Shown piece after piece: positions 1 to 6,548 of a stretch of 13,088 bases of DNA. Each line of letters begins with the position of its first letter. The stretch's first letter is position 1. A model generated the notes under the pieces. It saw only the letters and a program-made list of their open reading frames with translations, made no database searches and had not been told where the DNA came from. Position numbers and translations under genes: made by a program. The DNA comes from Gammaproteobacteria bacterium (GTDB lineage Bacteria > Pseudomonadota > Gammaproteobacteria > Chromatiales > Chromatiaceae): positions 1 to 13,088 of the forward strand of contig JAGVUH010000414.1 of assembly GCA_019136395.1 (NCBI GenBank), read 5' to 3'.

Positions 1-479
1 ACAGGCTCCCAAGAGCGTGGTGGGTGGTAGCGCCACGGGGGCCTCATGCTCTCTGCGCACCGCACTTCTCCCAGCGGACAGATTGCGGAGGCACAGGCCG
101 TCACATCGATGAGTATCAAATCGCCCTCGCCAGGTGACGCCTCTGACAGATGCGAGGGTAGGATCAGCTTCTTGCGGATGGTTTTACCCGGGAGCAGATC
201 CACGTTCTCGCTTTCCTCGATACCCTCGATACCCTCAAAAATCACTCCCTGCTTAGTGAGAAAGTACATCCCGATCACCAGTGCGTTAAGCGCCACCGTT
301 GTGGTATTGGTGACCGCAAAACGTATTGTGTAGGTGGTGTAATCACTGTTGCAGTTCGTTTCTTTGGTATCCCACTTGCGCAACTTGATGCCCAGTGGCG
401 ACAGGCCGTCCGTGACACTTTGCGCCTGGATGGCGGAGAGGGTTTCCGCAAGAGATGCGGCCTCGTGCAGCGTTATCAT
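1..479 (-). CDS. Beta-sandwich-like hypothetical protein, C-terminus outside window
   Basis: An open reading frame of 159 codons runs leftward from ATG 479-477 to the window edge with no stop, so the C-terminus is missing. I do not recognise a named family. The stretch TIRFAVTNTTTVALNALVIGMY (about residues 54-75) resembles TIRYTVTNPTALDLDYLETRVY in the upstream neighbour. The alternating hydrophobic pattern suggests an Ig-like beta sandwich, so the two are probably paralogous. I see no signal peptide or membrane segment at the N-terminus, so it is probably cytosolic. Its ATG overlaps the upstream gene's TGA in the tetranucleotide ATGA (479-476), which indicates translational coupling in one operon. 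A 9-base tandem repeat (gataccctc, about 219-236) encodes the EGIEGIEE stretch. The reading frame is well supported; the function is unknown. Confidence 0.7.
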   Translation of the reverse strand, partial: MITLHEAASLAETLSAIQAQSVTDGLSPLGIKLRKWDTKETNCNSDYTTYTIRFAVTNTTTVALNALVIGMYFLTKQGVIFEGIEGIEESENVDLLPGKTIRKKLILPSHLSEASPGEGDLILIDVTACASAICPLGEVRCAESMRPPWRYHPPRSWEP

Positions 480-1282
480 TGAATTGTCACCTCGTCTTGT
501 AGCAAGCCCCTGGCCAGCGGCCAATAACCACTCAGAACCAAGGTAGTCGTCGCGCCCTTGAGGCGATGCCCCTCAATGCTAACGTTAGCGGCCAGGGTCT
601 TGAGCGACCCGGGATGGACGAGTTCTTGGGTGTCCATATCGCCCACCGGGCGCCCAAAGGTGTCATGAATCTCCGCCCTCAACCTCACCTCGGGTAACAG
701 ATAAGGGGAGCGATTCCGCACCAGGCATCGCAGCTCGACCGGTACCTCATTTTCCCGTTCAGGTTCACCCAACCAGAGACTCCCGCTGACGATGTTCAGC
801 ACGGGTTCGAGGCCGCTGAGCGGGAGGGGGACGGGGATCATCCTCGTCAGGGGCACGTCAATCGGACCGAGCAGGCGTTCTCCGGCCCCATACGCGAGTA
901 CCTCGATCACCACCCGGCCCTGCGCGACGTTGGGTGCTAGCCAGAAAGTCTCCTGGCTGTCAGCGCGTGCGCCTGCGGGGATCTTCTCCAACACGGTGCG
1001 CGGCAACGACGTGTACAGGTCAGCATCCTCGCCGATCACCTTTGACTCCTTCCGATGGACCGCCCCCCGCGGGGTGACCAGATAGACGCGGGTCTCCAGG
1101 TAGTCCAGATCGAGCGCGGTAGGATTGGTCACCGTGTAGCGGATGGTGACCTCGTCATAGCCACGTTCATTGGGACCCTCCTTCTCGCTGCCGGTGATGG
1201 CGATATCAAGGATGGGCAGGCCCAGGGGGTCCACGACCACCTGGTTGCCCGCGTGTTCCGTGGGGGTTATGGGTATGGACAT
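476..1282 (-). CDS. Hypothetical protein with two beta-sandwich-like repeats
   Basis: This is a 268-residue protein of unknown function. It appears to hold two related units, roughly residues 22-145 and 158-268. Each has a short strand-rich lead-in, then a core of the type VTIRYTVTNPTALDLDY / VPVELRCLVRNRSPYLLPEV, then a turn and further strands. This pattern is typical of Ig-like or CARDB-like sandwiches (inference). The first unit also resembles the partial protein just downstream. There is no signal peptide, membrane segment or recognisable catalytic motif, so a binding or scaffold role is likelier than an enzymatic one. The start at 1282 follows a purine-rich stretch (AGGAGAGAAGAGG) that can serve as the ribosome site. 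It begins 26 bases after the M41 protein's stop and overlaps the next gene by 4 bases, so the three genes form an operon with the protease first. It may present substrates to, or regulate, that protease (speculation). Confidence 0.75.
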   Translation of the reverse strand: MSIPITPTEHAGNQVVVDPLGLPILDIAITGSEKEGPNERGYDEVTIRYTVTNPTALDLDYLETRVYLVTPRGAVHRKESKVIGEDADLYTSLPRTVLEKIPAGARADSQETFWLAPNVAQGRVVIEVLAYGAGERLLGPIDVPLTRMIPVPLPLSGLEPVLNIVSGSLWLGEPERENEVPVELRCLVRNRSPYLLPEVRLRAEIHDTFGRPVGDMDTQELVHPGSLKTLAANVSIEGHRLKGATTTLVLSGYWPLARGLLQDEVTIQ

Positions 1283-1308
1283 CGCCTCTTCTCTCCTCTA
1301 GGCGTGGA

Positions 1309-2691
1309 TTAAGCTTGGCGGGTGATAATTTGCCGCACGTCCTCCTGGAACAACACACCCTTATCCATCAGGGCCGCGATGAGCCGGTCGAGCACCGCGC
1401 GGTGCTGGCGCAGCAAGGCCAACACCGCCAGATACTGGGTCTGCAGAAACGCCCGGCACAGCGCCTCCGCCCGGGCCAAATCCGCATCCGCCACCTGACC
1501 GTGCATGATCGCCAGGTTGCTGGCGACGGCGGCATCGCTGCTCAGATCGGGCGAATGGCCATTGGCGACGAACAGATCGCAGGCGAGGGCGTAGACGCGC
1601 AACAGATCGCTCCGCGCCCCGGTGGCGCTGACCTGGTCCGCCCCGAGCACCAGCTGCTCCGCCGCCCGCCCGGCGAGGCCGACGCGGATGCGGTGCACCA
1701 TATCGGCATAGGTGTGCTCCTCACCCTCCGCCACCCCGTCATAGGGGGGCACCACGATGCCACCGTTGTCGTTGCGTGGCCGGGCGCTGACATAGACCGG
1801 AATCGTGCCGCGGGGACCGTCCAGGGCGGCGACCAGGGCATGCCCGGCCTCGTGGATGGCGGGCAAGCGTCGCTGCACCTGGCTATCGGGGGACAACTCC
1901 TGATCCGCGGTGCCGTAGGTGGCGAACAGCAGCAGATCCTGGAAGCTGGCCGGACGCCCCTCGCGCCACTGCAAGCGGCGCAGGGCCTGGTGCAACAGAC
2001 TGCGGCGCCGGTGGTCGGCGAATTCGTAGCGGACCAGGGCGCCCAGATGGTTGAGGTCCGCGGTCACGCTGGGGTCGAACAGGCGGGGACCCAGTTCGTC
2101 GACGAAGGCCCGGGCCAGGTCCTCGTTGCCCAGGTGGGGCAGGGCCAGGCGCCGGTCGAAGCACCCCTGGCGGCGCAACTGGGGGTCCAGGTGGCCGACC
2201 GACTTGAGGGCGATGACCAGCACCAGGGGCGACTGGGGCAAACCGGCGGCCAGAAAGCCGCGCAGGGCCTGGCGGAAGGCGGCGGCCGCCAGTTCGTCGT
2301 GGCCCAGGGCGCGGGGGAAGCCCAGCTCGTCCGCGTCGTCCTCCAGGGCGGGACCGACCCACAAGCCCGCCTCCAGATAGACCAGGGTGGGCGTGTCTTC
2401 CGGCAGGGCCTCCACCCAGGCGGGGAAGTCACTGACCACCTCCGCCACTGGCACGCGCCGATAGGCCAGACCCGCCATGTTGGCCACACAATGCAGCACG
2501 CCGTCCATGACCTCCAGGTCCTCGTGCTCCACCACCACCGCCTGCCCGGTGAGCGCCCAGCGCGCGCGGTCGCCAGGGTGGGCAGCGGCCTGGGTCAGCT
2601 CCCGCGTCCAGCGCTTGACGGCGCTGTCCTCGGACCAGTAGTTCCAGTAGGGGGTGTAGTCCCGGGAAGGCGTGCGGCGGGCATAGGGCAT
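1309..2691 (-). CDS. Soluble FtsH-like M41 metalloprotease with degenerate AAA module
   Basis: This 460-residue protein has a C-terminal M41 (FtsH-type) zinc-peptidase domain, about residues 270-458. The motif HEAGH lies at 280-284, the family helix GLAGRAAEQLVLG at 338-350, and SATGARSDL at 355-363. D362 matches the third zinc ligand of FtsH, so the protease site looks complete. The N-terminal ~250 residues look like a decayed FtsH AAA domain. LDPQLRRQGCFDR (168-180) matches FtsH LDPALLRPGRFDR, with the first arginine-finger residue replaced by Cys. The Walker B segment reads LVYLEA instead of hhhhDE, and no Walker A GxxGxGK is present. No transmembrane segment is seen, unlike true FtsH. ATG 2691 is chosen over the upstream ATG 2718 because AGGAGAG lies 6 bases before it and the predicted promoter would begin transcription at about 2718. 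It is the first gene of an operon with two beta-sandwich-like proteins. It is likely a cytosolic, ATP-independent or partner-driven protease. Confidence 0.85.
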   Translation of the reverse strand: MPYARRTPSRDYTPYWNYWSEDSAVKRWTRELTQAAAHPGDRARWALTGQAVVVEHEDLEVMDGVLHCVANMAGLAYRRVPVAEVVSDFPAWVEALPEDTPTLVYLEAGLWVGPALEDDADELGFPRALGHDELAAAAFRQALRGFLAAGLPQSPLVLVIALKSVGHLDPQLRRQGCFDRRLALPHLGNEDLARAFVDELGPRLFDPSVTADLNHLGALVRYEFADHRRRSLLHQALRRLQWREGRPASFQDLLLFATYGTADQELSPDSQVQRRLPAIHEAGHALVAALDGPRGTIPVYVSARPRNDNGGIVVPPYDGVAEGEEHTYADMVHRIRVGLAGRAAEQLVLGADQVSATGARSDLLRVYALACDLFVANGHSPDLSSDAAVASNLAIMHGQVADADLARAEALCRAFLQTQYLAVLALLRQHRAVLDRLIAALMDKGVLFQEDVRQIITRQA

Positions 2692-2723
2692 CAATTGCTC
2701 TCCTGTCGGCGTCGTCATGGGGT

Positions 2724-2757
2724 CAGCTTAACCGAGGGTAGCGACAGATCAGGTCGC
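2724..2757 (-). promoter_or_regulatory. Regulon element copy 5 (M41 protease cassette)
   Basis: Read on the minus strand: dyad GCGACCTGATCTGTCGC (2757-2741), ten bases, then TAAGCTG (2730-2724). The spacing is identical to the four other copies, and TAAGCTG replaces TATCCTG while keeping the TAnnnT form. The dyad spans the ligA stop codon (2751-2749), so the promoter is built into the 3' end of ligA. The inferred transcription start is about 2718, which gives a 27-base leader before ATG 2691. This is the weakest copy in the -10 part. Confidence 0.6.
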
Positions 2758-4749
2758 AGGGCCACCCGCCGCCAGGGCGATCAGTTCCGCCTCGCCGATG
2801 ACCCGCACCCCCAGCTTGCGCGCCTTGACCGCCTTGGCGCTGGTTGAATCGGGGTCGGCGAGCACCAGCAGGTCCAGCCCCTGGGTCACGCTGTCCACCA
2901 GGTCGATGCCCTGGGCCGCCAGGGCTTCCTGGTAGTCGGCCTTCTTCTTGCCGCTGGGCAAGCGGCCGCTGATGCACAGGGTCTGGCGGGCACCGTTGGG
3001 GGTGGCGTGGAGGTCTTCCGCCGGGGGCAGAATCTCCACGCCGTTGGCCAGCAGCTTGTCCATCACCGGCGCCAGGGCATCGATGGCGTCCTGGATCGGG
3101 CCGCCCAGGTTGGGCACCCCGGCGCGGGCCGCCAGGGCCGGGTCGCGCAAGGTGCCCCCACGCCAGTCGTCCAGGCGGTCCAGATCCCCCCCGGCGGCGG
3201 CGATCATCAGCTCCACCCGCCGCTGACCGAGGGCCTCGATGCCCAGGGCGCCGAGGAACTGGCTCAGGCGCAGGGTGCGGGTGGCGTCGATGGCGGCGAG
3301 GATGCTGGTAGCGCGTTTCGCCCCCAGGCGCAGTTCCTTCTCCGGGTTGATGATCAGTTCAGCCATGGCCTCCGCCTGGTCGCGCAGGGTGTAGAGGTCA
3401 CCGGCATCTTCGATGGCGAAGTGCTCCACCAGGGCCTCGAGGACCGCGTCGCCGATGCCGAGGATGTCGAGGCTTTTGATCCAGCGCGCGATCTTGCCGA
3501 TGGATTTTTGCGGGCAGGCGCGGTTGCGGCAGGCGAGGATGGCGCCCTCGGTCCCGCTGGTGGTGACCTTGCGCCCGACCTCCCCGCCGCAGAAGGGACA
3601 GGCGCTGGGCACCGGAATGGGCTGGCGCTGGGACGGACGGTCGGTGACGCGCACGATCTTGGGGATGATGTCGTTGGCCTTGATCACCCAGACGCGATCG
3701 CCCAGGGCCAGGTCGAGGCGGGCGATCTCGTCGAAGTTGCCCAGGGTGGCGCTGCTGACGGTGGTGCCCCCCAGGTTGACCGGGCGCAGGTGGGCGACGG
3801 GGATCAGGGCGCCGGTGTGGCCGCCGCTGACCAGGACCTGCTCCAGGACGGTCTCGGCGCCGGCGGAGTCGAACTTCCAGGCGATCTGGCCCTTGGGGCG
3901 GCCGGCGGTGGCGCCGAGGTCCCGCTGGGTGGCGAGGTCGTCGACCTTGAGGACGATGCCGTCGATCCAGAACGGCACCTGGTCGCGCTCGCGGGCGACC
4001 TGGTGGAAATAGGCCACGGCGGCCTCGGCGTCCGGGCACAGTTGCTGGGGGATGAGGTTGAAGCCCAGCTCCGCCAGGCGCGCGGCCTTGGCGGTCTCGG
4101 TGGCGAAGGGCACCGGCTGGCCGTCGCGGGTCTCGTCGAGGTCGAAGGCGTAGCTGGTGAGGAGATCGCTCTGGTGGCCGTTCTTGCGCCCCATGATGCC
4201 GTTGCCGGCGTTGCGGGGGTTCTTCTGGCGCAGGGGGTCGACCCGGGTCCAGTTCTCCACCGTGAGGATGACCTCGACGCGCACGGCGCCGGTGAAGCCG
4301 CCTTCCGGGGTGCCGGCCCAGGCGGGCAGGCCCGCAAAGCGCAGGGCGTTGGCGGTGATGTCCTCGCCCACGGTGCCATCGCCACGGGAGATGGCCTGGA
4401 CCAGGCGCCCGTCGCGGTAATAGGCGGCGGCGCTGGCGCCATCGCCCTTGAGGCTGGCATGCAGGGCGCCCCCGCCGGCCTTGAGGTGCCACTGGCGAAA
4501 CTCGGCCTCGGCGTTGACCTTGCTCTGGCTGCCCATGGGGAGGGCATGGCGGGCCTTGGTGAGCATGTCCGCGCCGGAGACCGGGGCGCCGACCAGGGCC
4601 AGGACCGGATCATCCGGGGCCAGTAGGCGCAACTGGTCTTCCAGGGCGTCGTACTCGGCGTCGCTCATGAGCGGCTCGCCGCTGTAATAGTAGGCGTGCT
4701 TGGCCTTGAGGATGAGGTTGCGCAGGGCGTCCAGACGGGGGTCGGGCAT
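2749..4749 (-). CDS. ligA: NAD-dependent DNA ligase (LigA), divergent form
   Basis: This 666-residue enzyme seals 3'-OH/5'-phosphate nicks in duplex DNA using NAD+. In order it shows: an Ia-like NMN-binding region with HAYYYSGEPLMSDAEYD (residues 18-34); the adenylation motif KGDG at 101-104 with catalytic K101; RGDGTVGED at 122-130; IDGIVLKVDD at 262-271; IAWKF at 289-293; an OB-fold with GDRVWVIKANDIIPKIV (350-366); a Cys4 zinc finger (C384, C387, C407, C412); an HhH region; and a C-terminal BRCT domain (about 588-660). The length is normal for the family. Several family-conserved stretches differ: LPMGSQSKVN (70-79) replaces the usual PMLSLdN, and NPRNAGNGIMGRK replaces NPRNAAAGSLRQ. It may therefore be a second, accessory LigA. 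ATG 4749 is preceded by GGAG. The frame stays open to 5031, but that extension crosses the predicted promoter at 4900-4933. The next gene's promoter overlaps its stop codon. Confidence 0.92.
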   Translation of the reverse strand: MPDPRLDALRNLILKAKHAYYYSGEPLMSDAEYDALEDQLRLLAPDDPVLALVGAPVSGADMLTKARHALPMGSQSKVNAEAEFRQWHLKAGGGALHASLKGDGASAAAYYRDGRLVQAISRGDGTVGEDITANALRFAGLPAWAGTPEGGFTGAVRVEVILTVENWTRVDPLRQKNPRNAGNGIMGRKNGHQSDLLTSYAFDLDETRDGQPVPFATETAKAARLAELGFNLIPQQLCPDAEAAVAYFHQVARERDQVPFWIDGIVLKVDDLATQRDLGATAGRPKGQIAWKFDSAGAETVLEQVLVSGGHTGALIPVAHLRPVNLGGTTVSSATLGNFDEIARLDLALGDRVWVIKANDIIPKIVRVTDRPSQRQPIPVPSACPFCGGEVGRKVTTSGTEGAILACRNRACPQKSIGKIARWIKSLDILGIGDAVLEALVEHFAIEDAGDLYTLRDQAEAMAELIINPEKELRLGAKRATSILAAIDATRTLRLSQFLGALGIEALGQRRVELMIAAAGGDLDRLDDWRGGTLRDPALAARAGVPNLGGPIQDAIDALAPVMDKLLANGVEILPPAEDLHATPNGARQTLCISGRLPSGKKKADYQEALAAQGIDLVDSVTQGLDLLVLADPDSTSAKAVKARKLGVRVIGEAELIALAAGGPAT

Positions 4750-4893
4750 GGTTGGATCTCCGGGGGCGTAGGGGGAGCGTACCGGGGCGCGTGGGGGATG
4801 ATCCCATCCGGGGCCGGGCCGGGGGAGGTCAATCTGGCAGGGAAGCGCGCCGGGTCGCGCCGCGGTGCTTCCCGGCGGGAGCGCCTGGGGTAC
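4750..4893 (-). other. Predicted long 5' leader of ligA
   Basis: If transcription starts just after the -10 element at 4906-4900, ligA has a leader of about 145 bases. Two other units in the same regulon have leaders of about 24 bases. The leader stays open in the ligA frame but has no in-frame ATG, and it is GC-rich with several short inverted segments. I find no known riboswitch pattern. Its purpose is not evident. Confidence 0.35.
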
Positions 4894-4899
4894 GGGGAA

Positions 4900-4933
4900 C
4901 AGGATAGCCCCGGGGTGCGACCAAATGGGTCGC
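4900..4933 (-). promoter_or_regulatory. Regulon element copy 2 (ligA)
   Basis: Read on the minus strand: dyad GCGACCCATTTGGTCGC (4933-4917), ten bases, then TATCCTG (4906-4900). Here the dyad extends to a perfect 7-5-7 inverted repeat, TGCGACC-N5-GGTCGCA, at 4916-4934. That is the strongest palindrome of the five copies. It faces away from copy 1, with dyad centres 45 bases apart, forming a divergent control region between ligA and the small ORF/YbjN unit. Confidence 0.72.
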
Positions 4934-4961
4934 ATGGTGTCAGCGGAGACATGTTTTCCTC

Positions 4962-4995
4962 GCGACCCGTTCTGTCGCACCCGGCCCTTATCCTG
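4962..4995 (+). promoter_or_regulatory. Regulon element copy 1 (small ORF + ybjN-like 1)
   Basis: The plus strand carries dyad GCGACCCGTTCTGTCGC (4962-4978), ten bases, then TATCCTG (4989-4995). The 17-base dyad is identical to that of copy 4, upstream of the other ybjN-like gene. The inferred transcription start is about 5001, giving a leader of about 24 bases to ATG 5025. Confidence 0.72.
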
Positions 4996-5024
4996 GCGCT
5001 TCCTTCCCCCCTGGAGAGTGCGCC

Positions 5025-5243
5025 ATGCCACTGCGACCTGAGCAACCGTCTTACCCGTATCCCGCCGAAGCGGTCACGCCGGCCCCGGACGAGTGGCTGA
5101 CCCCGGCGGACTTGCTGGCGCTGCTGGGGCCAAGGTCGCCCGCGCCCCGGCGTCCCGGGGGTGCCGTGCCGACCCCGGCCCGCGCCCCCGCGCTTGACTG
5201 CACATCCCCACCCAGCACCCGCACGGCCAGTGCGGAGGAGTAA
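5025..5243 (+). CDS. Pro-rich small protein upstream of YbjN-like 1
   Basis: This is a 72-residue ORF rich in Pro and Ala, with no recognised domain. A short patch DEWLTPADLLALLG (about residues 22-35) could form an amphipathic helix; the rest looks disordered. It is supported by position rather than homology. It is the first ATG after promoter copy 1, a GGAG ribosome site lies 8 bases upstream, and it ends (TAA 5241-5243) only 4 bases before the ATG of the YbjN-like gene. The YbjN ribosome site GGAGGAG lies inside its last codons, so the two are probably translationally coupled. The second ybjN-like gene has no such ORF before it. It could instead be a leader ORF that tunes YbjN translation, or a chance frame in GC-rich DNA. 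Confidence 0.5.
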   Translation: MPLRPEQPSYPYPAEAVTPAPDEWLTPADLLALLGPRSPAPRRPGGAVPTPARAPALDCTSPPSTRTASAEE

Positions 5244-5247
5244 GCCC

Positions 5248-5757
5248 ATGACCCGACTCGGGACCCTCGTTCAGGAAGCCCTCGCGCAACTGGAATGGGC
5301 GGGCGAGCTGACCGCCGACGAAGCGGCGGGCACCAGCCAGCTTCAGACCCTGATCACCATCGACGATCAGCCCTGCTCGCTCTACATCGACACCCGTGAG
5401 GAGAAGGATTACATCGGGGTCTTCTTCTATCCGCCCTTTCGCGCCAAGGCCGCTGCCTACCCCGAGACCTGCCTGCTGATCAATGCCATCAACACGCGCA
5501 CCCGCCATGGCCACTTGGAGGTTCTGCGGCACAACGGGCGCCTGCGCATGGTGGTCAGCGCCGATGTCAAAGGCGCCAACCCCACCGGGGCCTTCGTGGC
5601 GCACCTGATGCGCTACGGGGCGGATTGCCTCTTTACCTGGATGGGGGAGCTGGCGGCGGTGGCGGTGGGCAATCGCCAAGCCGCTGACGTGCTGGCGGCA
5701 CTGGAGCAGGACGAGGCTTCAGCTCCGGCTTCAGGTGAGGAGGAGGCCGCAGGCTGA
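5248..5757 (+). CDS. YbjN-family protein 1
   Basis: This 169-residue cytosolic protein resembles the YbjN family (PF10722), whose fold is like a type III secretion chaperone and whose molecular role is poorly defined (linked to stress and regulation in enterobacteria). Visible features are a central strand-rich YIDTREEKDYIGVFFYPPF (about residues 48-66), a helix CLLINAINTRTRHGHLEV typical of the family's 'N-x-x-N' region, and VVSADVKGANPTG followed by a C-terminal helix. The tail after about residue 153 is acidic and Ala-rich. ATG 5248 is preceded by GGAGGAG at 5234-5240, and the start aligns exactly with its paralogue at 11504 (both MTRL). It is cotranscribed with the 72-residue ORF and faces convergently into the DUF3841 gene, with two hairpins between them. 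Confidence 0.82.
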   Translation: MTRLGTLVQEALAQLEWAGELTADEAAGTSQLQTLITIDDQPCSLYIDTREEKDYIGVFFYPPFRAKAAAYPETCLLINAINTRTRHGHLEVLRHNGRLRMVVSADVKGANPTGAFVAHLMRYGADCLFTWMGELAAVAVGNRQAADVLAALEQDEASAPASGEEEAAG

Positions 5758-5786
5758 ATGGGGTGACCCGCAACCGGACCCCTGTG

Positions 5787-5809
5787 CCTGACCGCAGCCC
5801 GCGGTCAGG
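5787..5809. terminator. Hairpin between convergent genes
   Basis: A perfect 9-base-pair stem (CCTGACCGC / GCGGTCAGG) encloses a 5-base loop, 30 bases after the YbjN-like 1 stop. There is no T-tract on either side, so it may be a weak or bidirectional terminator, or simply protect transcript ends. Confidence 0.45.
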
Positions 5810-5823
5810 GGGGGCGCCACGGT

Positions 5824-5846
5824 CCGGGCCGCTGACCCAGGCCCGG
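5824..5846. terminator. Second hairpin between convergent genes
   Basis: A perfect 7-base-pair stem (CCGGGCC / GGCCCGG) encloses a 9-base loop, 5 bases beyond the DUF3841 stop codon on the minus strand. No T-tract follows. Together with the previous hairpin it fills the 93-base convergent gap. Confidence 0.4.
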
Positions 5847-5850
5847 CACC

Positions 5851-6519
5851 TCAGGACCGCACACGGCGGGGGATGGGCAGGCGCTGGCGCACCTCGCCCC
5901 CGCCAAAGGCCACCGCCTCCGTGACCTCGTCCGCCCCCAGTTCCCAGAAGGTCGCCTGGATGACCTGGTCATCCTTGCGCGAGTGCTGGATGCGGCGGGC
6001 GGCGGCCAGATCGAGGACCAGGTCCCAACTGGCCACCAGTTCCTGGTGAAAGGGCTCGGGCAGGGGTTCGCCGCGGTCCCAGTAGTCGATCGCTTTACGG
6101 CACCGCCGGTCGAAGTCATTGGATGCCTTGACCGGTCCCGCGTGCCAATAGTTGAGACAGGAATGCCAGCTAAAGAAGTCGGACAGCAGAACCCGTTCCT
6201 CGGGGATATCCACCGTCATCAGAACCTGGCGGCCAAGTTCCGGGGGGAGTTTCACGGCGGAGGAGCGGAGATCCGGTTTGGGGCGCTTGATCCCCAACCA
6301 GCGATAGAAAGCCCAGATCGGGTACACCTCCGGATGGGGTCGGGGGAGGCCACGCGCCATCATGTTGGCCATCAGCCAATCGTAAGCCAGCGTGCACTCA
6401 AATCGACCCTCAAGCGCGTTCAAGTGTGAATCCGGATAGGCCAAGGGACGCGAATGAAAGAGCCCCTCCTGGCACAAGAGGTCATACACGGACAGCGGTT
6501 GGACGGTGTAGAGCTTCAA
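5851..6519 (-). CDS. DUF3841 domain-containing protein
   Basis: This 222-residue protein matches my recollection of the DUF3841 family (PF12952), of unknown function. The N-terminal MKLYTVQPLSVYDLLCQEG, the central AYDWLMANMMARGLPRPHPEVYPIWAFYRW (about residues 45-74) and VDIPEERVLLSDFFSWHSCLNYWH (about 103-126) are the family's signature blocks. No signal peptide or membrane segment is seen. The start is a TTG (6519-6517). No in-frame ATG exists before residue 50, an in-frame stop lies just upstream, and GAGGG lies 7 bases before the TTG. A GTG/ATG pair just upstream is out of frame. It has its own regulon element (copy 3) about 24 bases upstream of the TTG. The helicase gene lies upstream on the same strand and the YbjN-like gene converges on it. 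Confidence 0.78.
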   Translation of the reverse strand: MKLYTVQPLSVYDLLCQEGLFHSRPLAYPDSHLNALEGRFECTLAYDWLMANMMARGLPRPHPEVYPIWAFYRWLGIKRPKPDLRSSAVKLPPELGRQVLMTVDIPEERVLLSDFFSWHSCLNYWHAGPVKASNDFDRRCRKAIDYWDRGEPLPEPFHQELVASWDLVLDLAAARRIQHSRKDDQVIQATFWELGADEVTEAVAFGGGEVRQRLPIPRRVRS

Positions 6520-6548
6520 GACGCACCCTCATGTCGGTTGACGCTACC

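Noticed and set aside
2692..2718. Upstream ATG (2718) for the M41 protein
   Set aside because: It has no ribosome site and coincides with the predicted transcription start. ATG 2691 has AGGAGAG at good spacing.
1315..2847. 510-codon plus-strand frame opposite the M41 gene
   Set aside because: It is a shadow frame with Gln/Gly-rich composition; the opposite strand has conserved protease motifs.
3007..4626. 539-codon plus-strand frame opposite ligA
   Set aside because: It is a Gly/Ala/Val/Asp-rich shadow of a GC-rich gene; the minus strand encodes a complete LigA.
4916..4934. LexA (SOS) box as an explanation for the dyad
   Set aside because: The sequence GCGAC-N7-GTCGC does not match CTGT-N8-ACAG or the other LexA boxes I know, so SOS control cannot be claimed.
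4750..5031. N-terminal extension of LigA to 5031 (760 residues)
   Set aside because: It crosses the conserved promoter element, adds sequence unlike LigA, and ATG 4749 has a ribosome site and a proper LigA N-terminus.
5074..5679. 201-codon minus-strand frame opposite ybjN-like 1
   Set aside because: It is a shadow; the plus frame has a ribosome site, a promoter and a close paralogue.
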